From: a virus
IMG/VR virus record: IMGVR_UViG_3300044970_001592
Span: 1-42,991 of that record
Strand: one strand, 5' to 3'
Length of the DNA stretch: 42,991 bases
The stretch's first letter is position 1. Each line of letters opens with the position of its first letter. Under the pieces are notes generated by a model. That model ran no database searches and was not told where the DNA came from. It saw nothing but the letters and a program-made list of their open reading frames with translations. The position numbers and the translations under genes were made by a program. Below, piece after piece: positions 7,888 through 16,699 of this stretch.

Positions 7888-8427
7888 TTATTTAGCCAAT
7901 GGATTTTCCCAGGCTTTCTGGATCTTTTCGTCGACTTTCTTCTCCAATTCCTTCAATTTAGCGTCTGTTTCGCGTTCGATCGTTCTCAATCGGGCTGACA
8001 TTTCGCGATCTGTTACACCGACGAATCCACGCACTTCCTTATCCAACTCGCGATTACGACGCTCTGCAGCATCAACATCGGCTTGCAGGCTATCAATATC
8101 ACCCTTTAGATCTGAACGAACGTCGCGGAGAATATCACCGCTTTCGTCGACCATTACGACTGCATTATCAACACGTTCTTCCATTTTGGTGATGCGTTCG
8201 TTGATTGCAGAAAGATCTGGGGCAACGTATTCTTGAATCTGTTGCTTCATATCCATGTAATCTTTATAGAACTCAAAGGCTCCATAAAGACCGCCAAGAA
8301 CCGTGGATACAATACCACCAGCGATCATAAGTTTTGCTGGTGTGAAACTGTAACCGCCAATGCTGATTACTGTATTTGGATCAACAGCGGCTTCTAATTG
8401 ATCTACTTTCTCGTCTAAATTACTCAT
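7888..8427 (-). CDS. Membrane protein with long coiled coil
   Basis: 179 residues. The N-terminal 30 residues include SIGGYSFTPAKLM. A membrane segment at about 33-50 (IAGGIVSTVLGGLYGAFEFY) follows, and residues 60-175 are charged coiled coil. ATG at 8427 has GAGGAG upstream and overlaps the previous stop by 8 nt; an upstream in-frame extension would run into the previous gene. Similar anchor-plus-coil proteins occur beside fibre or lysis genes in marine T4-like phages. Function unknown. Confidence 0.75.
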   Translation of the reverse strand: MSNLDEKVDQLEAAVDPNTVISIGGYSFTPAKLMIAGGIVSTVLGGLYGAFEFYKDYMDMKQQIQEYVAPDLSAINERITKMEERVDNAVVMVDESGDILRDVRSDLKGDIDSLQADVDAAERRNRELDKEVRGFVGVTDREMSARLRTIERETDAKLKELEKKVDEKIQKAWENPLAK

Positions 8428-10681
8428 CTTTGTATTGCTCCTCGACCATACGTTTGTAAGTATCAGTGTTTCCTTTCTCAAGGAAGTACGAACCACGAAC
8501 ATTGTCCTTTATGACTATGTTTTTATAAATGTCTTCAGGTTTGTAAAATGGCACATCGGTTAGTCTTTGTGATAGGTAAGAACTCACATCTACTTCTGCA
8601 CCAATTGCTGCAACAATACCTGATTGATCAGCGTCCATATAGTTTGCATTGATAGCATCTTGTTGCTCTTTGTTTGCGGCAACAACTTGCTCAGCACGAA
8701 CCTCGGCATCTGATTTTTCAATCGGTTTCAACACACCAAGAATCTCAAGGTTCATCATGCTTGGTGGTTGATTAAATGTATTTGCCATAGCAAGTGCTGG
8801 GTCAACCAATGCGTTTGTAGTTTCAGCATCTTTTGCGGATTCATCATCAAACTTTTGCTCTGATGATGCAGCAGCGGCAGCAACAATGTTTAATGCTTCA
8901 GCCTCTTGATCTTCTGCTGTTGCCACTTGTTGTGCGTTCTCAGCCATCATTTCTTTGCCAACATCAAAACTCATTTCAGCAGACGCTTCCGCTTGTACAA
9001 TTGCCTCGGCAACTACGGCTTCGGTTGTCGTTTCGACAACATCAGCAACTACAACGTTTGACTCTTGAGTTTGAGTTTCTTCCGCAACAACGACTTCTTC
9101 TGACTGTGTTGTTGTGATAGAACTATCAGCGGCAACCATTGATGTTTCAGCCGCAGCAGCCGAGACTGATTCAGCCTCTGCCACTGATTCATTTGCAGAT
9201 GCTTCAGTCCCAGCAAGAGTTACCGCTAACGCTTCCTGCCCTAACACTCTACCTGTTTCCAACAATTCAGCAGAAGCATCACCTTCATTTGAAGCAACAG
9301 CAATTTCTTCGCTCGTTGTTTCGCTTGATGATGAAACTTCGGCAACTGCAGTTTCAGAAGTTTCGCTTGCGCTTCTTGTTGACGATGAAGAAGATGCAAC
9401 AGTTGACGTTGTTTCGCCAGCAACACTTCCTGCAGCAGTTGCATCAGCAGCCACTGACAATGCCGCTTCAAGAACGTCTTTAGAAATTGAATCAGAAAGC
9501 ACTGATGCCTTTTCTTCATTTTCTAATGTTTTAGCAACAACAACAGTTTCAACTGCAGTGGCTTCCTCTTCCTCATCAGTTGCTTCTTCATCAGCAAGTA
9601 ATTCTTCAATATTTTCTTCCACAACTTCTTCAGAGGCAATTTCTTCTGCAACGAACACTTCTTCAGCAACTGGATCAACTGCTGGTTCTTCATCTTCAGT
9701 AAATGCATCTGATCCGTCATCGGAACCGCTATCGAATCCTGTATCAGCAAGCATTGTTTCATCAACTGCATCGTTTGTTATGCTATCAATAATGCAACTT
9801 GGATCAGTTGGATCGGTTACGCAATTGACTTCAGCAACAGGCGGTGCTATGTTGCTACCGAATTCGCAACTCTTAACAACACCGCCAATTGGATCGCTAC
9901 CCCAGTCGCCGTTTGTGCAAGCATAAGTTCCTGCTTCAAATTCTTGATAAATGTAAACGCCATCAGCACCGTATCTTACAACGCCACGCTCGGTAAGTGT
10001 AAACAATTCATTTTCGCCAGCCAGTCTTTTCCAGTATAGAAAATCTGTTGGAGGTGGTGCTGCAGAATATGTTAAACTTAAATCAAGGGCTCTGACCTGT
10101 GGACCATAATAACCAGCCCAAAATCGATCATCTTTACCCGTAAAACTAATTTGGATTCGTCCAATTTCGGACATATCATATGGGTTGTCAAAGTTTATCT
10201 CACCACCAAATAATGTCCAACCGTTAGTGGTTTGCCCTAATTGGAAATTGTGTGCTTCTAAAATATTATTGTTTGGGTCATAAAATCTAATGTTAGCAGT
10301 CAATGTTCCTCTGCTAAACTCTTGGTTGAAATATTCCCAACTGTATTTGAAACTATCAATCAAATTTCCCTTTGATGGCAACTCACTGCTACCAAACAAA
10401 TTATAATCAACGGTGCCTTGAGCATAGCCAAATATAAAAGTTCCTGTTTGACCGTTGTAGGCAGGAATATTACCACCTGATAAACCACCGCCACCTGTAT
10501 TCAAATTAATGAATCCAGTCCAAGTAAAGTTTGTTCCTGGTGGTGGAGGATTTAATGTAGTGTAGATTATATTCTCTGTTTCACCAGTGGGTGGTGATTG
10601 TGGAATATACGGACCAGGAGTGTACTCCTGCGCGAACGCAGGAGCCACTGCCAATAGAAGTAGCGCGAAAAGTCGCTTCAT
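8420..10681 (-). CDS. Large exported acidic low-complexity protein
   Basis: 753 residues. A Sec signal peptide ends at AFA-Q (residues 1-17). Residues 20-215 look like a beta-sandwich domain (Gly/Asn/Phe/Tyr-rich). Residues 215-300 hold two cysteine pairs. About 300-620 is a Glu/Ala/Ser/Thr/Val low-complexity stretch. The final 110 residues are ordered and end DVPFYKPEDIYKN and a charged tail; I recall similar C-termini in T4-like cyanophage proteins. It should leave the cytoplasm. The gene shares one base with the Asn/Thr-rich exported protein before it, so the two are probably made together. Function unknown. Confidence 0.8.
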   Translation of the reverse strand: MKRLFALLLLAVAPAFAQEYTPGPYIPQSPPTGETENIIYTTLNPPPPGTNFTWTGFINLNTGGGGLSGGNIPAYNGQTGTFIFGYAQGTVDYNLFGSSELPSKGNLIDSFKYSWEYFNQEFSRGTLTANIRFYDPNNNILEAHNFQLGQTTNGWTLFGGEINFDNPYDMSEIGRIQISFTGKDDRFWAGYYGPQVRALDLSLTYSAAPPPTDFLYWKRLAGENELFTLTERGVVRYGADGVYIYQEFEAGTYACTNGDWGSDPIGGVVKSCEFGSNIAPPVAEVNCVTDPTDPSCIIDSITNDAVDETMLADTGFDSGSDDGSDAFTEDEEPAVDPVAEEVFVAEEIASEEVVEENIEELLADEEATDEEEEATAVETVVVAKTLENEEKASVLSDSISKDVLEAALSVAADATAAGSVAGETTSTVASSSSSTRSASETSETAVAEVSSSSETTSEEIAVASNEGDASAELLETGRVLGQEALAVTLAGTEASANESVAEAESVSAAAAETSMVAADSSITTTQSEEVVVAEETQTQESNVVVADVVETTTEAVVAEAIVQAEASAEMSFDVGKEMMAENAQQVATAEDQEAEALNIVAAAAASSEQKFDDESAKDAETTNALVDPALAMANTFNQPPSMMNLEILGVLKPIEKSDAEVRAEQVVAANKEQQDAINANYMDADQSGIVAAIGAEVDVSSYLSQRLTDVPFYKPEDIYKNIVIKDNVRGSYFLEKGNTDTYKRMVEEQYKDE

Positions 10682-12051
10682 TAGCCGCCTACTGATGCTG
10701 CTGGAATATCAGTTGACTTCTCTTGTTCTTCTTTTGCCCAGAATTTCCACCACTTCTTCTTGAAGTCTGGACGTTCTTCTTTATTGCCTGTCCACTGCTC
10801 GGTTGCTTCCTTACCAATCTTACCCATATATGGGCAAGGTGTACCTGCCATTTCCATTGCCTTGAAGACACGCTCGTCTTGGCACATTAGAGAAACAGCA
10901 GCAACCTTCATGCCCATGTCGTATAGGGTCTTGGATAGTTTCAAGCGTTCGCAATTCATGTCACGGACTGCCTTACCAGCAGAAACACCGAACACTTGAG
11001 TCTGAACAGCGCCAGAAACGCCTGACACGCAGACGTCCTGGCTATATGTTGAGATCATTGGAGCGATAGCACTTGCTGGTGGGGCTTTGATCGTTGTTTC
11101 TGACTTTGTGATGTTTTCGTTACGATTGATATTCGTATTTGTGTTTTCAGTTTTTACGTTGCTTTGGCTTGTGCTTTCAGACTTGTTTACGTTTTCGTTC
11201 TTGTTAACAGCAGTTGATGTGCTCACGCTCACGTTGTTGTTATTGTTTGTGTTAACACTTGTGCTATCGTTCTTGTTCAGGTTTGTATTTGTTGAAGTTG
11301 AAACGTTGTTATTGTTATTCGTGTTCGTTGAAGTTGAAACGTTATTGTTATTGTTTGTGTTTACGTTATTTGAATTGATATTCGTATTGTTCGTATTGTT
11401 ATTATTATAAGTCACTTCACCAGACAAGTTATTGTTGTTCGTATTTGTGCTTGTTGACACATTTACATTGTTATTGTTATTGGTATTAAGGCTTGTTGAA
11501 GTGCTCACATTATTGTTATTATTCGTGTTTAGGCTCGTTGAATTACTGACATTGTTGTTAGTATTCGTAGAGGTATTCACATTGGTATTCGTTGAGACAC
11601 TATTATTATTATTCACATTGGTGTTCGTCGAGACACTATTATTATTGTTAGTGCTCGTGCTGTTCACCGTTGACGTATTCACATTGTTATTGTTATTCGT
11701 CGAGGTTGTATTGTTATTATTGTTATACGTCACTTCACCAGACATATTATTATTGTTGGTGTTGACGTTTGTATTCGTAGACGTCGAATTATTCGTGTTT
11801 ACGTTATTGTTATTATTCGTATTCGTACTTGTAGAAGTCGAATTATTCGTGTTAATATTCGTATTGAGATTCGTATTATTCGTCGTCTCAGTACTCGTAT
11901 TAACGTTCGTGTTATTGTTCGTGTTTGTATTTGTCGTCGTTGATGTTGTGTTCACATCAGACGTTGAGTTTACTGTTGAAACTGTTGTGGTCGTTTGACC
12001 GAATGCTGCTGCAGAAAACAACAGCGTGAAAACTGCGAGTAACTTTTTCAT
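10681..12051 (-). CDS. Exported Asn/Thr/Ser-rich repeat protein
   Basis: 456 residues. A signal peptide (MKKLLAVFTLLFSAAAFG-Q) is followed by about 310 residues made almost only of Asn, Thr, Ser and Val, in units such as NTNNNNNVSTST. The motif SGEVTYNNNN is embedded twice. A C-terminal domain of about 125 residues follows, with four cysteines (DVCVSG, MNCERLKL, LMCQDERV, GTPCPYMG) and a basic WWKFWAKEE tail. The Cys domain resembles ones I recall in marine T4-like phages. The repeats look prion-like or surface-fibre-like. A weak late-promoter-like box lies 75-83 nt upstream. Function unknown. Confidence 0.8.
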   Translation of the reverse strand: MKKLLAVFTLLFSAAAFGQTTTTVSTVNSTSDVNTTSTTTNTNTNNNTNVNTSTETTNNTNLNTNINTNNSTSTSTNTNNNNNVNTNNSTSTNTNVNTNNNNMSGEVTYNNNNNTTSTNNNNNVNTSTVNSTSTNNNNSVSTNTNVNNNNSVSTNTNVNTSTNTNNNVSNSTSLNTNNNNNVSTSTSLNTNNNNNVNVSTSTNTNNNNLSGEVTYNNNNTNNTNINSNNVNTNNNNNVSTSTNTNNNNNVSTSTNTNLNKNDSTSVNTNNNNNVSVSTSTAVNKNENVNKSESTSQSNVKTENTNTNINRNENITKSETTIKAPPASAIAPMISTYSQDVCVSGVSGAVQTQVFGVSAGKAVRDMNCERLKLSKTLYDMGMKVAAVSLMCQDERVFKAMEMAGTPCPYMGKIGKEATEQWTGNKEERPDFKKKWWKFWAKEEQEKSTDIPAASVGG

Positions 12052-12116
12052 TATTGATCCTCTAATTGTTTTAATTACGAAACAATCAGCAAATTTAATA
12101 ATGAAAACTCTATAAT

Positions 12117-12506
12117 TTACCAGACCTTATTTATTCGAATTCCACTTTCATCGTTAGTCCAGACTATGGCTATTTTAGAGCCCAACACAGCCCATCTGGC
12201 ATGTTTTAGTATCGGATAATCATCAGAATATTTAATCATCATGTAATAACCAACCTGACCCAATAAAAACCCAGCAGCGATAGTCGCATCATTAGGTTGG
12301 CTACCGAATAATGGATTTTTTTCTTCGCATGGACTAACAACTTTCTGACTTATGCAGAGTTCTGTTTGTTTAAAATCTGCATAATTAATAATTGTATACC
12401 CAATATATTCGGCTTTTTCAGTATCTTTCCAGTCATGCCAATCCCGTTGTTTACTGTTCAATTCGCATCCAAACAATACCAAAAACAGGATTGTGGCATA
12501 TTTCAT
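12117..12506 (-). CDS. Small lipoprotein
   Basis: 129 residues. The signal sequence ends with FGC (Cys14) in a lipobox-like context. Two further cysteines (ELC and SPC) could pair in the periplasm. The segment DFKQTELC to NPLFGSQPND, then a hydrophobic helix (ATIAAGFLLGQVGYYMM), resembles small envelope proteins with the pattern D-x2-QT...NP-x-FG-x2-P. ATG at 12506 shares one base with the upstream stop (TGATG) and has GGAGAG before it; an earlier TTG is less likely. Role unknown; superinfection exclusion is one option. Confidence 0.7.
   Translation of the reverse strand: MKYATILFLVLFGCELNSKQRDWHDWKDTEKAEYIGYTIINYADFKQTELCISQKVVSPCEEKNPLFGSQPNDATIAAGFLLGQVGYYMMIKYSDDYPILKHARWAVLGSKIAIVWTNDESGIRINKVW
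12126..12134 (-). promoter_or_regulatory. Late-promoter-like box upstream of the Asn/Thr-rich gene
   Basis: The minus strand reads ATAAATAAG, close to the T4 gp55-type late consensus TATAAATA, and sits 75-83 nt before the ATG at 12051. It overlaps the end of the preceding gene, so it may be coding coincidence. The same TAAATAAG core occurs at 24039-24047. Confidence 0.25.
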
Positions 12507-13756
12507 CAATAAACTTCTCTCCAACTAAATCCAGCATAAACATTCGTTGTTGTAGTTCCAATATTCGTTGCTGCGAGGACATAAATTTCAGAGTTCGAAC
12601 TATCGTAATTTTGTGTAATAAAGTTTCTTCTTGCTGTTGGACCTTCCTGAATATTTGCAGGACCAGCAGCCGATTTCTGATCGTTTTGTGATGTTGCCGA
12701 AGCAAATCCGTTCAAGAATTCTCTTCCGTCTGTGTATGCATAGGCTTCGCTAATATACTCAACCGCACTTTCTGTTGAAACAGAAACCCAATTATTCGCT
12801 CCGATAGAAAGGTAACTCAAATCTGGTAATTTTAGAACGCGATATCGAATATTATCTGCAGTCGTAAAGACTTCAGTCGCCTTCATTCTACAAATGGCTC
12901 TATTTGGTTGGTTGTTGAAAGTGTTTTTGAGTCGAATAGCAAGAACTGGTAGTGTCGTTCCTGCTGCAATAACTTTAGCGTTTGATTGAACTGCCCAATC
13001 TCGACCTGCTTCGATATATCCACCCTCGCTAACCACTGTGGCACAGATTTGTTCCAGAACACCGCCTATAGTTGTTCCTGTATTTCTTGCTTCGTATCGA
13101 ACAGGAAGATCTGGATTTCGCATATAAACAGTATCTAAATTATTTGAGTTATAAAACTCATGAGCAATAATATAGTCGCCATCATGCGCGAATCCGCAAC
13201 GAACAGTTCCTACGCCAAGCCATTGAAAGTCAATAAATGACAATTGTGTGTTAGATGCGTCTAAATTAAATCCACTTTTTCCTGTCCCATCACAGGTATC
13301 AATATTCCATTGAGATTGTGAAATGCTTCTCTCTTGTGGTGATCCAGTTACATTGGATCGAATAACCCAGTTGAGGATTCCATTTCCAGTTTGTTCTAAG
13401 AAAATCCCGTTATTTGAATCGAAATAGCCTACCCTTTTTGTAACATTTTCAGTATTGCCGTGTAAATTGAAACTAGTAAGAATCACCTGACTCTTTCCAG
13501 GCATATAATTATGGTACATCTTGGATTGATGAATTGATACTGCATTTGTAGCATTATTTGTGGTTAGATTCGCAGAGGCTCTACTTGTGTTAAACTGAAC
13601 ATCACCACCATTAGCAGTATTAACAAGAAATTGAGTATCAATGCTTTTAGTTAAATAATAATCGTTGAGTGTATATGGTTGAGAGGTTCGCAGACGACCA
13701 AATGCATCTTTGTTTGCGTCAATAAAATCTACTTTGTTATTGTATAAATGAGACAT
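12506..13756 (-). CDS. Virion structural / fibre-associated protein
   Basis: 416 residues, no signal peptide or membrane segment. It begins with DAFGRLRTSQPYTLNDYY and contains SKMYHNYMPGKSQ, KRVGYFDSNNGIFLEQ and DFQWLGVGTVRCGF. I recall this arrangement from structural proteins shared by marine T4-like phages and some podophages, often next to fibres. The fold is beta-rich. It is translationally coupled to the fibre-like protein before it (one-base overlap). Confidence 0.7.
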   Translation of the reverse strand: MSHLYNNKVDFIDANKDAFGRLRTSQPYTLNDYYLTKSIDTQFLVNTANGGDVQFNTSRASANLTTNNATNAVSIHQSKMYHNYMPGKSQVILTSFNLHGNTENVTKRVGYFDSNNGIFLEQTGNGILNWVIRSNVTGSPQERSISQSQWNIDTCDGTGKSGFNLDASNTQLSFIDFQWLGVGTVRCGFAHDGDYIIAHEFYNSNNLDTVYMRNPDLPVRYEARNTGTTIGGVLEQICATVVSEGGYIEAGRDWAVQSNAKVIAAGTTLPVLAIRLKNTFNNQPNRAICRMKATEVFTTADNIRYRVLKLPDLSYLSIGANNWVSVSTESAVEYISEAYAYTDGREFLNGFASATSQNDQKSAAGPANIQEGPTARRNFITQNYDSSNSEIYVLAATNIGTTTTNVYAGFSWREVY

Positions 13757-14544
13757 TAGATTACTCTCCAGCCATCACGATAAATGAATTTGAGTCCGCC
13801 ATTATCAACCTGAAGGCGAACATAGTTATGATTGTCTATTTTATCCGAACCACTTGGGTATATATCAATAAACCGAGCAGGTGCGCCAGCATTACCTGAT
13901 TCATCTTTGACATAGAACTCACGACCAGTAAATACTTGTGCTGCTGGTGGTAATGTAATTGTTACTGTAGAAGCAACATTTACACCAATATAATAATCAT
14001 CATTTGTAACTTGATAGGTATTTGAAGTTACATAAGTGGTATTCGCAACGATTTCTTTTGGATTGATATAATCCATCTGAAACCAGCCATTTCGAAATGT
14101 TACAAATTGCTTGTCATTTGCGATTGAGTTACGATCAAAATCGTCTGCATCAAACACACGAACAATACCTGTACCACCACCGCCCCATGACATTGTTGAG
14201 ATCTTTTGCATCATCTCCGCAATGGTGCGCCGCATTCCCTCAATTTCTTTATCACGATATACGCTTGTGTTAGCGTTTGCAGTTGCAAGAACATTTGCAA
14301 CTTGTTTTACAAGTTCTTCTTTTGGTGGTAATTCAACTGCTGGTGGCGCAGGAGGTGGTGGAACAGCCTCAACAATCTCGACCTTTGGGAATTCGACTAC
14401 AGGTGGTTCGACTTTTTTGATTCCAAGAAACTTCTCATTCAATTCTTCTTCGCGGCGAATTGAAGCAACCAGTTCTTCATCGACTGGTTGCCCAAATGCC
14501 TTCATCATTTGAACAAGGAGTTTCTTCTCCTCAAGTGTCTTCAT
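13756..14544 (-). CDS. Fibre-like structural protein
   Basis: 262 residues. The first 60 residues are charged helix, then a proline-rich linker (EAVPPPPAPPAVELPP). A coiled coil follows to about 120, a glycine turn (WGGGGTG), and a C-terminal beta domain. Its DDYYIGVNVASTVTITLPP, GREFYVKDESGNA and DIYPSGSDKID pattern is common at phage fibre and tailspike ends. It is probably a trimeric fibre or fibre-adaptor protein. It lies between the endolysin and another structural gene. Confidence 0.7.
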   Translation of the reverse strand: MKTLEEKKLLVQMMKAFGQPVDEELVASIRREEELNEKFLGIKKVEPPVVEFPKVEIVEAVPPPPAPPAVELPPKEELVKQVANVLATANANTSVYRDKEIEGMRRTIAEMMQKISTMSWGGGGTGIVRVFDADDFDRNSIANDKQFVTFRNGWFQMDYINPKEIVANTTYVTSNTYQVTNDDYYIGVNVASTVTITLPPAAQVFTGREFYVKDESGNAGAPARFIDIYPSGSDKIDNHNYVRLQVDNGGLKFIYRDGWRVI

Positions 14545-14548
14545 ATTA

Positions 14549-15706
14549 TTACACTACAAATCCAGGTTTGTAAACAGTCTTACCCTTCACATTCACTGCA
14601 GTTAAAATTTGCTTGCGATTCTTTCCTTCAGAATAGGAAGCATGAACCCAACCAGAGTTTGGTCCTTCTTTCGGATCATAGAATTCTAATATAATCTGAT
14701 CAAATTCGCAATTCTCTGAAACCCATTTTGCTAGTTCTGGATTAGGTAGACCATCGATTTCGAAGTCTACGGCTTCTCCATTGCAATGCTGAGACTTGCT
14801 GCTTCCACCGACGGCAGCGTTAAGAGCGGCACCACGATAGCCACTGTTAATACGAACAGGCTTGCCAAAGTGACGACGAACTGGCTCAAGAATTTTCTCA
14901 CAGACTTTTTTGAGGTTTGATGCATGGACTGGACCTGGTGTATTATCAATTCTCTTACGCATCGCAGTTTCTGACTTTGTAAACTCATTAAGTTTAAAGT
15001 GTTCTGTCAACTGCATATCTGGTGTCACTGCAGTAATTGCTGGCGCTGGCTTCGTAACAGGATTTACGACTGGCGCGGCTGCTGGTGCTGCGCTTGTTGC
15101 CCACGCAATGTATTTCTTTGTCTTATCCGAGCGATCCGCCAAGCCGTGAGTACCACCATTAATTTTCTTAGTAAGGGATAATATCGCAGCATCTGTCACT
15201 CCTTGATCGCAGATTGCCCATAGTTTATTTCGTTCGAAGAAAAACATCGCAGATTCGAATGCCAATTCCGTAGCAACAAGATCTGGATTGCTCATTACAT
15301 CTGGACGCTTGCAATAATCAGCAAATGCTTTATAATTGTCACGACCAGTCAATTGTAACGCGCCGCGACCACGATAACGCCATCCGTCTCCAGATGCTTC
15401 GTTTCCGTTGCCCATACGTGATGCATAAACTCTATTTGCAATCTTCTCTGGCTTTCTTTCATATTGAGCAGCAAGAGCATCCGTCGGAAAATACTTTCCG
15501 AAAACCCCCCTCAATCCCTTTGCTGAATAATTCAGATTCTCAGAAAACGCTTTAAATCCACCTGTCTCGTGAGCAGTCTGTGCGAAGAAATGTGCCGCAC
15601 GAACAGGTGAGAGTTTATAGAATGCCATTGCTGCTTTAAAAGTGCCTGGACCCCAAGCACCGTCAGCAGCAATCCCGATTTTTTGTTGTAACGACTTTAG
15701 GCTCAT
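14549..15706 (-). CDS. Two-domain endolysin: GH19 muramidase/chitinase-like plus M15 peptidase
   Basis: 385 residues. Residues 1-205 are a glycoside hydrolase 19-type domain with catalytic Glu47 in FAQTAHETGGF, then NYSAKGL and WRYRGRGALQLTGRDNY. An Ala/Pro linker (205-230) follows. Residues 231-372 are a peptidase M15 domain with zinc ligands His307 and Asp314 (HCNGEAVDFE) and His355 (SGWVHASY). It should cut both the glycan and the peptide of host peptidoglycan. There is no signal peptide, so it needs a holin. GAGGTGA is a strong ribosome site. Confidence 0.9.
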   Translation of the reverse strand: MSLKSLQQKIGIAADGAWGPGTFKAAMAFYKLSPVRAAHFFAQTAHETGGFKAFSENLNYSAKGLRGVFGKYFPTDALAAQYERKPEKIANRVYASRMGNGNEASGDGWRYRGRGALQLTGRDNYKAFADYCKRPDVMSNPDLVATELAFESAMFFFERNKLWAICDQGVTDAAILSLTKKINGGTHGLADRSDKTKKYIAWATSAAPAAAPVVNPVTKPAPAITAVTPDMQLTEHFKLNEFTKSETAMRKRIDNTPGPVHASNLKKVCEKILEPVRRHFGKPVRINSGYRGAALNAAVGGSSKSQHCNGEAVDFEIDGLPNPELAKWVSENCEFDQIILEFYDPKEGPNSGWVHASYSEGKNRKQILTAVNVKGKTVYKPGFVV

Positions 15707-15714
15707 ATTTCACC

Positions 15715-16059
15715 TCAAGCAATTTCGTCTTCAACTTCTTCAACCAATTCTTTCATTGGCTCTGGAAGGATTTCTTCTTGCTTTGGTGGCTCTGCTGCTT
15801 TTGGTTCTTCTTTCTTGTCGTCTTGTTTACCAAGCATAATGCCTGATAAAATACCAGTCAAAAAAGTTGCAATTGGCGTAATCAACTCAAAGAACTTCGC
15901 GTCGTTTGGTGATTGCTGCATTGGCTGTGTGACGAAGATGAGTGAGTAGAGAACTACAAACACAATACCCGTCAATGTAAATGCTAATGATAGACCGACA
16001 ATAAATTTCAATCGAGCCATCAATTCTGTTTCAGTATAACGTGGACCCTTTAACATCAT
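15715..16059 (-). CDS. Two-segment membrane protein, alternative holin candidate
   Basis: 114 residues. Membrane segments are at about 18-42 (IVGLSLAFTLTGIVFVVLYS) and 58-76 (LITPIATFLTGILSGIMLG). A long acidic Pro/Glu tail follows, which should stay cytoplasmic. It lies immediately upstream of the endolysin, a usual place for a holin, but the large acidic tail is atypical. Two adjacent ATGs (16059, 16056) can serve; AGGAG fits either. No family recognised. Confidence 0.7.
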   Translation of the reverse strand: MMLKGPRYTETELMARLKFIVGLSLAFTLTGIVFVVLYSLIFVTQPMQQSPNDAKFFELITPIATFLTGILSGIMLGKQDDKKEEPKAAEPPKQEEILPEPMKELVEEVEDEIA

Positions 16060-16307
16060 TATTCTCCTGTAGATTCATCAACAACTGCAGCAGGTTCTGC
16101 CGCTTCTTCAACAACTGGGCTTTGCTCAACCACTGGTGATTTAGGTGGCAAGCCATTTAGTGTATCAAAACAAAATCCATCAACTTCACAAGCAGGGCGA
16201 TTGCACTCTGCTTTTTCGGCATTTGCTGGATCCTGACACTCGTATCTATATCTATCTTCACATCCGATTAATAACAAAGCAGTTGCAAACAATGCTAATG
16301 CTTTCAT
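16059..16307 (-). CDS. Cysteine-containing small lipoprotein
   Basis: 82 residues. Signal with lipobox LIGC (Cys16), then EDRYRYECQDPANAEKAEC and NRPACEVDGFC. Four more cysteines likely form two disulfides in the periplasm. The tail is Pro/Val/Glu-rich with a tandem SPVVE unit. Similar lipoproteins with a DRYRY-CQDPAN core occur, to my recollection, in T4-like cyanophages. Overlaps by 4 nt at its start and 1 nt at its stop tie it to its neighbours. Confidence 0.75.
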   Translation of the reverse strand: MKALALFATALLLIGCEDRYRYECQDPANAEKAECNRPACEVDGFCFDTLNGLPPKSPVVEQSPVVEEAAEPAAVVDESTGE

Positions 16308-16654
16308 TTTTTCTTCCCGTATTTTAGATATACCATTGCACCAGTCAATTCATCTTCAATAATAATAGGCGCGTCGCGATTCTCTTTAGCATATTGGCGG
16401 ATCGCTTCACCAGTTTCGTCTCGACCAACGTAACTTGAATAGTGTTCGAATTTCTTTTTACCAAGTTTGGCTTTGTTAAACGCATCAGAGGAAACAACGA
16501 AGACTTGCGTATTTGCAAACATCTTACGTCGAATCATTTTACCCTTTGTCGTCACACCCTTTGGTACAGGTGGAATTTCTGGTTCAAGACCAGCAACCTG
16601 TCCGCTACCAACAGTGTTTACAATTTCTTCTTTGATTTGTTTAATTTTTTTCAT
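16304..16654 (-). CDS. Hypothetical basic protein
   Basis: 116 residues, strongly basic at both ends (MKKIKQIKEE; KYGKKK). A central segment has MFANTQVFVVSSDAFNKAKLGKKKFEHYSSYVG and a predicted beta-alpha pattern. There is no signal or membrane segment and no recognised family. No strong ribosome site is visible before the ATG. Its ATGA overlap with the lipoprotein supports expression. Confidence 0.7.
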   Translation of the reverse strand: MKKIKQIKEEIVNTVGSGQVAGLEPEIPPVPKGVTTKGKMIRRKMFANTQVFVVSSDAFNKAKLGKKKFEHYSSYVGRDETGEAIRQYAKENRDAPIIIEDELTGAMVYLKYGKKK

Positions 16655-16699
16655 TGACTTTTGCTTGACTTTAGGACAAAATAAGTATGTCTCGGATGA

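Noticed and set aside
7885-7893. CTAAATAAG box similar to those at 12126 and 24039
   Set aside because: It is too close to the ATG at 7882-7885 to serve that gene, and it is simply the stop codon of one gene beside the ribosome site of the next.
9114-11998. Long plus-strand ORFs opposite the exported low-complexity genes (for example 9114-9926 and 11432-11998)
   Set aside because: They arise from repetitive codons on the other strand, encode leucine/valine or serine/alanine runs with no domain, and the minus-strand genes have signal peptides and ordered C-terminal domains.
11087-11998. CRISPR-like or satellite DNA repeat
   Set aside because: Repeat units vary in length and follow the codon frame of the Asn/Thr-rich protein; no regular repeat-spacer structure.
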